Part shown: piece after piece, positions 13,101 to 25,100 of the stretch
How positions within the stretch are numbered: position 1 is the first letter of the stretch
Layout of the letters: every line of letters begins with the position of its first letter
Notes under the pieces: model-generated
What the model was told of the DNA's origin: nothing
Database searches by the model: none
What the model saw: only the letters and a program-made list of their open reading frames with translations
Position numbers and translations under genes: made by a program
Assembly (NCBI GenBank): GCA_963576565.1
Contig: OY755046.1
Location: 66,315,583-66,379,582 of the forward strand
Origin: Aspidapion aeneum
Lineage: Eukaryota; Arthropoda; Insecta; Coleoptera; Brentidae
Direction of reading: 5' to 3'
DNA: 64,000 bases

Positions 13101-16100
13101 GCGCTATTTTGAAACGCGCTATTTTAAACACGCGCTATTTTGAACAACGCGCTATTATGAACACGCGCTATTTTGAACACGCGCTATTTTGAACACGCGC
13201 TACTCTGAACACACGCTGTTTTAAAAAGCGTTATTTTGATACGCGCTATTTCGTTACAGAGCCCTTATAAATAGATTTACGTCATTTCTTTATTCTGTCA
13301 TTTTCCCAAATTGATTTAACAATAATAATAACGTCAAAAAACTTGAAATTTGTTGACTTTAAAGTTTTTGCTGTGTATAATGTCAACGCAACAACCTGAT
13401 AAATGCAAAAGTGAAATATTCCAAAACATTCTTGAAACATAAAAGTCAAAATATAGTGAACTACAGCCTTCGTCAATATTGCATTTCAAAGTAGGATCGG
13501 GCTTGTGATAGAGTTGGGTGTGGATGAACATTTTGGTACTCACCTGGAGTACTAGACGGTGGATTCTCGGGCATTTCCTGTTTAATTTTCAAATTCTGCG
13601 GCTCATTCTGCGACCCCAAAGGCGCCTGATGATGCGGCGACGCCTGAAGGTGTGGTGAAGCCTGGTGATGGGGTGAGGCCGGGTGATGTTGGGGCGCTTG
13701 GTGATGGGGTGAGGCCGGGTGATGTTGGGGCGCTTGGTGATGGGGTGAGGCCGGGTGATGTTGGGGCGCTTGGTGATGGGGTGAGGCCGGGTGATGTTGG
13801 GGCGCTTGGTGATGGGGTGACGCCTTCTCCTCCATTCTCCTATCCATATTTCTGGGGGAATGAGGGTGTCCTCCATAGGGAGGCATGAACCCGTAGTGTC
13901 CCATGGGAGCAGGAGGTTGGGACCCGCCTATGGTGACTAGATTTCCCGATTGCATCAAGCTTGGGAGTGGCGGTTGACCAATAGGAGTGGTGGATCTGTA
14001 AAAAGCATAAAAAACATTAAGGTAAGTGTACCATCATCTGACAGTTTTATAGAAAATTTGGTAAAATTCGCTACCGTAAAAAACTATACTTACATGCTGC
14101 CAGTACTATTGGGTATGTGTCCAATATCAGGTCTATCCACTCGTTCTGGCCGTTCCAACTTGTCTTGCCGATATCTATCGTCTTCGTATTGCATCATATC
14201 GTTCGGCGGTCTTGAGGTAGGGGGTAGGTGTTGGGACATTGGAGGAACCACCTGTGGAACAAAGATAGTTTGACAACTATGACAGCTAAATACGGTGATT
14301 CCATGATGACAAACGTTATGTTTTATTGTGTAACTTTTTTTATTTGGTTGGTTGTTATAAATATTATGTTGGTTTAGTGCTTAATCTTTTAGTATTTAGT
14401 TCTGCATGTTGCATTTTTGTAGGTGCTATTGTGATACTATGATTGTTTAACATGTTTTAATTGTTATTTTTTGTTTAGTTCCCTACTTGTTCTAAAATTT
14501 TAATACAGCACTTTTTGACAATTTTTTAACTCTTTTAATAATCTAAAACCGTGTGGTTCGTTTCCACGCCCTTAGTTAAGTTTTTGAACTACAAAACATT
14601 TTTATTTTATTTTATTTATTTATTTTTTGAAATTTCATTTCAACCCGGTGTCAAAAATAAATAACACTCGGTACCTTGATTTTACCCCAATCTCGATGTG
14701 TCCTTGTTTATCACACCTGATATTCCGTTTTCCTATTTCCTTTAAACTGACCCATTTAAAAATACGAGTGTACCTACCTACATAATATTCGTGGAGTCAA
14801 GAAGCGAGATAAGAAAACAACGATAAGACAGTGTGCTTTAATCGTTTGTCCCTGCCAAACGCATACTGAAAAAGGGTTGATCATAGCCGCCCTGTGGCAA
14901 CAATCTACGGTCCTTGCCGAATTAATTAGTGTCAAACTAAACATAATTAAACAAAAATTCAAAATCGTTAAGCCGCGCGCGCGCAAAACCATAACAGTGC
15001 ATTAAAGATATATTAGTGCGGTTAAAACCATAAACCCTATAAAAAAAGAGTTAACAACGCCGAAAGAAGACATCATCATCGGATTAGTCCATTTCCATGG
15101 TACCCTTCCTTTTAAAGAAAACACCATCGAGGTAAATCATTTTTTTCAAAAATAACTCTTTTTTAGCTCCTTTTCTCTCCTTTTTATACCCATTAAGGGT
15201 CGTTCCCCCACCTCACTGCGTCAGCTGAAATTACGCTCTGTTGTTCTCGCGCTCCCTATTGTTTACAGTAGGTGTCCGATTGAGTGGTAGCTCCATAGCT
15301 CCTTAGCGAAGAAGCTATTACACACTCGGCCCGTTTCACCGTGTAGCTTAAACCACTAGATCATTTATTTATTAGTAGCAATAACTCAGCGAGCATTTTA
15401 AAAACTAATGTGTATAATTTTAATATTCAGCTGAAAAACCATGCTAGGACATCTTATTAATTTTTAATTTTCCTTAGAGAGATATTTTTTTTTTCTATTT
15501 ATTTATTTTAAATCTTAATAAGGATGTTTTATAATTGTTAGGAATAGTACTAATTTGTGACAAAACGCACTGTAGATTAACAGTTATTCGGAAAATAGAA
15601 TGATTTGATTTGATTTGTGGTGTTTGCATATTAGTGAAACGACAAACACACGAATTTAAATTTCCCGCGCCGTGCCAAAGTCCTAGTGACGTAAGCAATA
15701 TGGCAGCGCGGCTGACCTATGAGAAAGCAGCATTGGAGTGACGTCGCATGGGACCTCTTGTTACGGGACCATTTTCAGGTCTACACGTATTTTTAAGTAA
15801 GTCTGTTTTCATCCATAAATATTTGCTCAATAATAAATCATTACGCGGCTTAAATAACATAAACATTACATATTTTTTTTAAAAAGATTTATATTTTTAG
15901 CAAATTTTCTTTATTTAATACCATTAACATATTAACCGGAGGAGACTAGGAAATAAACAAAAAAATCAGCCGTCTAGATAAACAATTTGTTTTAAAAAAC
16001 GTACTTCTGCAGAAAAGAACTCATGGACTATTTTTGTTTGGTCCATAGAAAACTCTATTTTCTTTCTCTTTAAGAATCACCAAAATTATCCGATCTTTCC

Positions 16101-19100
16101 TTTACTTTTATTTCTTTTTTAAACCAATGCACCGGAAAAAGACGAAACTGTTCTTCTTACAAACCCTTACCAGATTAATTATACACGACCAAATATGGAT
16201 ATATAACAAGCGGTAATAACTTTAACTTGTGCTTCCAGCATTTATTTTGCTACTCCTTCGTTTTCCTTTATTAAACCAGTGCGAGAGAAAAAACAAAACT
16301 ATTCTCGATTACAGTCCCTCACTAAAACAAAGGAATTAGAAAGATGCCACAATCGTCTAGGCCCGCGTAAAGTATATCATTTTGTTCCTCTTTTGTTAAA
16401 CTGATGCGAGAAAAAGAGACAAAACTATTCTTGATTAGAAGGTAGTCCCTTTGGACCCATTAGTATTTTGTAAAGGGTCAATGCGGCGTTTTTGACCTGT
16501 CTCTTTACAGTTAGGAATTGTTTTCGTGTTTTTTCTTAAAATATATTTTCGATCTGGACTCAAATTTAATCTTAAAAGACTTTAAAATGGTGTGGGAGTG
16601 TATTTTGTGCTAAAATCTCGACTATTTTATTCCAGAAGTTTTGTTTTACAAGTAAGTTAAATAACTTGTTTGACCTTCAAAACAAAACAAAGACCAGTGC
16701 CGTAGAAATCAATATAAAATCAGAAAAAAAATTTTTGGGTGGTTATATAAATAATTATTTATTTGTTAAAACTGTTTAAACATAAGTTTAGTTAAAAATG
16801 TACAGGGTGTCCCAAATTTTGGTGTTTTGATACTTTTAACTGAACTACGAGCCTTGATTTTCAACAGATAAGGTAAAAAAGGTATCTTATTAATATGGAA
16901 AGTAATTTTTTTATGTATACCTTTTTTATTTAACCGTTTTTTTTTTGTGTAAACAGTTTTTTTAGATTTGGATTGAGGCAATTTTTTCGGTTGGGTTAGT
17001 CCTTTTTACCTACTCTGAATTTTTAACGTTGTTTAACCTAAAATAAAATACACCAAGCTAAAAGCATCCTAATCAAACATCTAATTGTCAATGGGTATCT
17101 ATTCAGCTGTAAACTAAATTAAATTGCTTGTTTTAATAAGTTAGGTATGTACTTTTAATAAATAAATATTTTGCCGCCGTCACTGGTAAATCGATCGACC
17201 ATAAAGAATAAACATACGTCTGCTGTGTGTCGCACAGCGTTGCCATCGTGTTTCCAAAAAATATTTCTATTCTTTTCCAACTTATTGAAGCATCTAGGGG
17301 TCAAATCGAATTGTTTTGATGAATGAATTTTTGCCGCGGTTCCTGGTCTCCTCCGGTTAATACGTTAATGTTTGATACTGTTAATTGCGATAATAATTCT
17401 TTTGAAAGTTAAAAATATTAGTAAATATTTGCAAATTAGTGAAAATCTTTTTTTTCGCGTAATTGGACTTTTTTTACATAAAATGTTTTTGTTATGATTT
17501 ATATAAGGTGTACCCACTAAGCACAAAATCGTAAAAAACGTTAAATAAATGTTGAAAAAAAATGTTTTTTTTTCTCACACAAATTTGTGTTAAAATTAAG
17601 TCAACTTTTGACACTAAAAAAACATCCTAACGAAAATTTCATGTAAAAGCATTACCAAAAATATATTTCTTAATAACCAGCATTAAAAAAACCATAATTT
17701 CACTAACATTAAAAATAATACCATCAATATATGGTTATTTTTATAATGTTTTTCCTAGATCTCATTTCTAACGTTGAATTTAAGATATATGAAGCTAATA
17801 AATGTTTTGTTTTTAAACATTAAAAAAATGATACTATAGAGGGCGCTGCCGAATAGTTCCACTTAGGGTCACTGCATCACGAAGACGTAGTGTCTATGGA
17901 GACGCCAGGCTTCCAGGATGCAGTGACCCTAGTTCCACTACCAGAAAGGGCCATCGCCATTGTTAGTTGCATTTCGCTGCGAGTTTATACGAGTCGATAG
18001 CAGATACGCTTTGTGCAATTTTGGTTACAATATTTACCTTTTGTAGAAACAAACATGGCAAATTAACAGCACAATTATTAATAATGATAGTGAATACATA
18101 TTTGGATAGGAATATACACCAGTTGTGTAGAAAAGATGGTATAGTTAAAGAATAACCAATATGTATGCAGTGATTTAAATGAAGCATCACAAAATTAGGT
18201 AAGAAAAGTAAACAAAAGTAAAAAAATTGTTTTGTATGGATTATCGCATACCTACGTTACACTTAATCAGACAGGGAATGTGACAATTCACCGCGAATGA
18301 TTAGCCGCCGGACCTTAAGCCGCGCATTCATTTGAGGCAGAATTCGCAAGCCTCGCAGCGGGAACAAACGAATGCTTCGTTTGCATTCATGCTAAAGTGA
18401 ATACGCGCCCTGAAATTGTTTGCCTTGTATTCTTGAGCATGAATTGTTTGGCCTCGTAGCGAGGCACTTACTACAAAATTATTGTTTACATAGAATTTTA
18501 AATTTTATTTTCAGAAGCTACGAATCCGAATTTCCTTTACTGTTTCCAAAATGTTTTTGTGTTTAGTGGGTACTAACCTGTGGTATATTGAGAGGTTGCA
18601 TAGGAGCGAACCCGTGTTCTGGAGGTCTGTTCGGATTGGTCAATTCGATTGGTTCTTCCCTGGGTTCCAATTTGATAACGGCAGCTTGAGGACCAACAGG
18701 TTTAGACGGGTCCCTAGGCTGATTTGGGTACCGATCTGGTGGGTATCCTTGGTCTGGTGGTTTGCCGTCTGGAAACAAAAAAGGTTGATACTGAACGCTC
18801 AGATATTGCACTCAAACAACAACAAACCCTCAAAAATGTTGTTTTTTTTTATTTTAAAGGCATTTTTAATATTTTATATGCAGAAAATTGGTCCAAAAAC
18901 CATCCACTGTGCACAAATAAACTCAAAGATCTCTACACCTTAAAACAAACCAAACGTAGCAAATTCTCAGCATAATAATTCGTTTGTTGTTATTAACATT
19001 CAACATACTCAAAGGGTTTCACAAAACATAAGACAAATAGCCAAACACTAAAAAAGTATTCTCATGGAGAAATACGATAAGGAGTTGCGTTTAAAATAAA

Positions 19101-22100
19101 TAAAGACCATGGAAGTACGAAATTTTGATTCTAGGTGGACATCATATTTTTCAAACTTGATTTTTTCGGAATAATAACGAGCCCCCCTGTAACAAGCCTG
19201 AACCTATTTTAAAACGCAACACCCTCAAAAATGTTGTTTTTTTTTATTTTAAAGGCATTTTTAATATTTTATATGCAGAAAATTGGTCCAAAAACCATCC
19301 ACTGTGCACAAATAAACTCAAAGATCTCTACAACTAAAAACAAACCAAACGTAGCAAATTCTAAGCATAATAATTCGTTTGTTGTTATTAACATTCCACA
19401 TACTCAAAGGGTTTCACAAAACATAAGACGAATAGCCAAATAATAAAAAAGGATTCTTATGGAGAAATACGATAAGGAGTTTTGTAGTTTACACTTAAAA
19501 ACGGTTAGATACTGACTAACCGAAACATTGCGTTTAAAATAAATAAAGACCATGGAAGTACGAAATTTTGATTCTAGGTGGACATCATATTTTTCAAACT
19601 TGATTTTTTGGGAATAATTACGAGCCCCCCTGTAACGAGCCTGAACCTATTTTAAAACGCAACACCCTCAAAATGTTGTTCTTTTTTTTATTTTAAAGGC
19701 ATTTTTAATATTTTATATGCAGAAAATTGGTCCAAAAACCATCCATTGTGCACAAATAAACTCAAAGATCTCTAAAACTAAAAACAAACCAAACGTAGCA
19801 AATTCTCAGCATAATAATTCGTTTGATGTTATTAACATTCCACATACTCAAAGGGTTTCAGAAAACATAAGACAAATAGCCAAACACTAAACAAGTATTC
19901 TCATGGAGAAATACGATAAGGAGTTTTGTAGTTTACACTTAAAAACGGTTAGATACTGACTAACCGAAACATTGCGTTTAAAATAAATAAAGACCATGGA
20001 AGTCCGAAATTTTGATTCTAGGTGGACATCATATTTTTCAAACTTGATTTTTTGGGAATAATTACGAGCCCCCCTGTAACAAGCCTGAACCTATTTTAAA
20101 ACGCAACACCCTCAAAAATGTTGTTTTTTTATTTTAAAGGCATTTTTAATATTTTATATGCAGAAAATTGTTCAAAAAACCATCCATTGTGCACAAATAA
20201 ACTCAAAGATCTCTAAAACTAAAAACAAAACAAACATAGCAAGTTCTCAGCATAATAATTCGTTTGTAGTTATTAACATTCCACATACTCAAAGGGTTTC
20301 ACAAAACATAAGACAAATAGCCAAACACTAAACAAGTATTCTCATGGAGAAATACGATAAGGAGTTTTGTAGTTTACACTTAAAAACGGTTAGATACTGA
20401 CTAACCGAAACATTGCGTTTAAAATAAATAAAGACCATGGAAGTCCGAAATTTTGATTCTAGGTGGACATCATATTTTTCAAACTTGATTTTTTGGGAAT
20501 AATTACGAGCCTCCGTGTAACAAGTCTGAACCTATTTTAAAACGCAACACCCTAAAAAATGTTGTTTTTTTATTTTAAAGGCATTTTTAATATTTTATAT
20601 GCAGAAAATTGTTCCAAAAACCATCCACTGTGCACAAATAAACTCAAAGATCTCTACACCTTAAAACAAACCAAACGTAGCAAGTTCTCAGCATAATAAT
20701 TCGTTTGTTGTTATTAACATTCCACATACTCAAAGGGTTTCAGAAAACATAAGACAAATAGCCAAACACTAAAAAAGTATTCTCATGGAGAAATACGATA
20801 AGGAGTTTTATAGTTTACACTTAAAAACGGTTAGATACTGAGTAACCGAAACATTGCGTTTAAAATAAATAAAGACCATGGAAGTCCGAAATTTTGATTC
20901 TAGGTGGACATCATATTTTTCAAACTTGATTTTTTGGGAATAATTACGAGCCCCCCTGTAACAAGCCTGAACCTATTTTAAAAAGCAACACCCTCAAAAA
21001 TGTTTTTTTTTTAAAGGCATTTTTAATATTTTATATGCAGAAAATTGTTCAAAAAACCATCCATTGTGCACAAATAAACTCAAAGATCTCTAAAACTAAA
21101 AACAAAACAAACATAGCAAGTTCTCAGCATAATAATTCGTTTGTAGTTATTAACATTCCACATACTCAAAGGGTTTCACAAAACATAAGACAAATAGCCA
21201 AACACTAAAAAAGTATTCTCATGGAGAAATACGATAAGGAGTTTTGTAGTTTACACTTAAAAACGGTTAAATACTGAGTAACCGAAACATTGCGTTTAAA
21301 ATAAATAAAGACAATGGAAGTCCGAAATTTCGATTCTAGGTGGACATCACATTTTTCAAACTTGATTTTTTCAGAATAATAACGAGCCCCCCTGTAACAA
21401 GCCTGAACCTATTTTAACACCCTCAAAAATGTTGTTTTTTTTTTAAAGGCATTTTTAATATTTTATATGCAGAAAATTGTTCAAAAAACCATCCATTGTG
21501 CACAAATAAACTCAAAGATCTCTAAAACTAAAAACAAAACAAACATAGCAAGTTCTCAGCATAATAATTCGTTTGTAGTTATTAACATTCCACATACTCA
21601 AAGGGTTTCACAAAACATAAGACAAATAGCCAAACACTAAAAAAGTATTCTCATGGAGAAATACGATAAGGAGTTTTGTAGTTTACACTTAAAAACGGTT
21701 AGATACTGACTAACGAAAACATTGCATTTAAAATAAATAAAGACAATGGAGGTCCGAAGTTTTGATTCTAGGTGGACATCATATTTTCCAAACTTGATTT
21801 TTTGGGAATAATTACGAGCCCCCCTGTAACAAGCCTGAACCTATTTTAAAACGCAACACCCTCAAAAATGTTGTTTTTTTTTTATTTTAAAGGCATTTTT
21901 AATATTTTATATGCATAAAATTGTTCCAAAAACCATCCATTGTGCACAAATAAACTCAAAGATCTCTAAAACTAAAAACAAACCAAACGTAGCAAATTCT
22001 CAGCATAATAATTCGTTTGTTGTTATTAACATTCCACATACTCAAAGGGTTTCACAAAACATAAGACGAATAGCCAAATAATAAAAAAGGATTCTTATGG

Positions 22101-25100
22101 AGAAATACGATAAGGAGTTTTGTAGTTTACACTTAAAAACGGTTAGATACTGACTAACCGAAACATTGCGTTTAAAATAAATAAAGACAATGGAAGTCCG
22201 AAATTTCGATTCTAGGTGGACATCATATTTTTCAAACTTGATTTTTTGGGAATAATTACGAGCCCCCCTGTACCAAGCCTGAACCTATTTTAAAACGCAA
22301 CACCCTCAAAAATGTTGTTTTTTTTATTTTAAAGGCATTTTTAATATTTTATATGCAGAAAATTGTTCCAAAAACCATCCATTGTGCACAAATAAACTCA
22401 AAGATCTTTAAAACTAAAAACAAACCAAACGTAGCAAATTCTCAGCATAATAATTCGTTTGTTGTTATTAACATTCCACATACTCAAAGGGTTTCAGAAA
22501 ACATAAGACAAATAGCCAAACACTAAAAAAGTATTCTCATGAAGAAATACGATAAGGAGTTTTGTAGTTTACACTTAAAAACGGTTAGATACTGACTAAC
22601 GAAAACATTGCGTTTAAAATAAATAAAGACCATGGAAGTCCGAAATTTTGATTCTAGGTGGACATCATATTTTTCAAACTTGATTTTTTCGGAATAATTA
22701 CGAGCCCCCCTGTAACAAGCCTGAACCTATTTTAAAACGCAACACCCTCTAAAATGTTGTTTTTTTATTTTAAAGGCATTTTCAATATTTTATATGCATA
22801 AAATTGTTCCAAAAACCATCCATTGTGCACAAATAATCTCAAAGATCTCTACAACTAAAAACAAAACAAACATAGCAAGTTCTCAGCATAATAATTCGTT
22901 TGTTGTTATTAACATTCCACATACTCAAAGGGTTTCAGAAAACATAAGTAAAATAGCCAAACACTAAAAAAGTATTCTCATGGAGAAATACGATAAGGAG
23001 TTTTGTAGTTTACACTTAAAAACGGTTAGATACTGAGTAACCGAAACATTGCGTTTAAAATAAATAAAGACCATGGAAGTCCGAAATTTTGATTCTAGGT
23101 GGACATCATATTTTTCAAACTTGATTTTTTGGGAATAATTACGAGCCCCCGTGTAACAAGTCTGAACCTATTTTAAAACGCAACACCCTCAAAAATGTTG
23201 TTTTTTTTTATTTTAAAGGCATTTTTAATATTTTATATGCAGAAAATTGTTCCAAGAACCATCCATTGTGCACAAATAAACTCAAAGACCTCTACAACTA
23301 AAAACAAACCAAACGTAGCAAATTCTCAGCATAATAATTCGTTTGATGTTATTAACATTCCACATACTCAAAGGGTTTCACAAAACATAAGACAAATAGC
23401 CAAACACTAAAAAAGTATTCTCATGGAGAAATACGATAAGGAGTTTTGTAGTTTACACTTAAAAACGGTTAAATACTGAGTAACCGAAACATTGCGTTTA
23501 AAATAAATAAAGACAATGGAAGTCCGAAATTTCGATTCTAGGTGGACATCACATTTTTCAAACTTGATTTTTCAGGAATAATAACGAGCCCCCCTGTAAC
23601 AAGCCTGAACCTATTTTAAAACGCAACACCCTCAAAAATGTTGTTTTTTTTTTAAAGGCATTTTTAATATTTTATATGCAGAAAATTGTTCAAAAAACCA
23701 TCCATTGTGCACAAATAAACTCAAAGATCTCTAAAACTAAAAACAAAACAAACATAGCAAGTTCTCAGCATAATAATTCGTTTGTAGTTATTAACATTCC
23801 ACATACTCAAAGGGTTTCACAAAACATAAGACAAATAGCCAAACACTAAAAAAGTATTCTTATGAAGAAATACGATAAGGAGTTTTGTAGTTTACACTTA
23901 AAAACGGTTAGATACTGAGTAACCGAAACATTGCGTTTAAAATAAATAAAGACCATGGAAGTCCGAAATTTTGATTCTAGGTGGACATCATATTTTTCAA
24001 ACTTGATTTTTTGGGAATAATTACGAGCCCCCCTGTAACAAGCCTGAACCTATTTTAAAACGCAACACCCTCAAAAATGTTGTTTTTTTATTTTAAAGGC
24101 ATTTTCAATATTTTATATGCATAAAATTGTTCCAAAAACCATCCATTGTGCACAAATAAACTCAAAGATCTCTAAAACTAAAAACAAACCAAACGTAGCA
24201 AATTCTCAGCATAATAATTCGTTTGTTGTTATTAACATTCCACATACTCAAAGGGTTTCAGAAAACATAAGACAAATAGCCAAACACTAAACAAGTATTC
24301 TCATGGAGAAATACGATAAGGAGTTTTGTAGTTTACACTTAAAAACGGTTAAATACTGACTAACCGACACATTGCGTTTAAAATAAATAAAGACAATGGA
24401 AGTCCGAAATTTCGATTCTAGGTGGACATCATATTTTTCAAACTTGATTTTTTCGGAATAATAACGAGCCCCCCTGTAACAAGCCTGAACCTATTTTAAA
24501 ACGCAACACCCTCAAAAATGTTGAGAGGCCTAGATGATGAATTTGGGGCAAACAGAAACGAGTAGAAATTGGGTATCGGAAGACGTAGAACGTTGTGAAA
24601 CCGATTAATATCTATATAGTTGTTATAGGGAGTGCTGTGTAATGAGATATCTTGACAAAAGCTAATTAATATCGATCCTAACGTCCCGTCGTTCTTACCT
24701 TTGATATAAGTGGAGTGGTTCATATTGACAATCTGGTCTTTGCCTTCCTTGTTGAGGTTTAGCATATGTTTAGGTTGCAGATGGTTTAACAGGGTTTGGT
24801 CCTTCATTCCTGAGAAACTCAGTGGTTGATCCTATGAATAATAAATAATGTAACTTTTTATCAGTAATTAAAGAACCGAAATGTTTAAATTAGTCGATCA
24901 CAACTTTTGAGAATATTTGAAATTTTTTCATTTTGAAACTTTTAATTTTTTAAGCCAATCTGAAGGAAGAAAGGCTTGGCTCTTATTTTTTAAGATATAA
25001 GCTTCATTATTACTCTAGAAGCATAAATCAGCCAGTGGTCGTAGGTGAAATAGAGAAAAATTACATTTAATGCGTTAAAAACTGGTAGCGCAAAAAACAG

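Noticed and set aside
11226..13303. CRISPR-like array of short repeats
   Set aside because: Repeats are contiguous 14-16-bp subterminal repeats of a foldback transposon with no unique spacers, in an animal genome.
13652..13888. Plus-strand Gly/Val/Asp-rich repeat frame
   Set aside because: Antisense of the coding minisatellite in the Gug exon.
18551..23410. MLFFFILKAFLIFYMQ frames in array 1
   Set aside because: By-products of the 443-bp unit; present or absent with T-run length differences.
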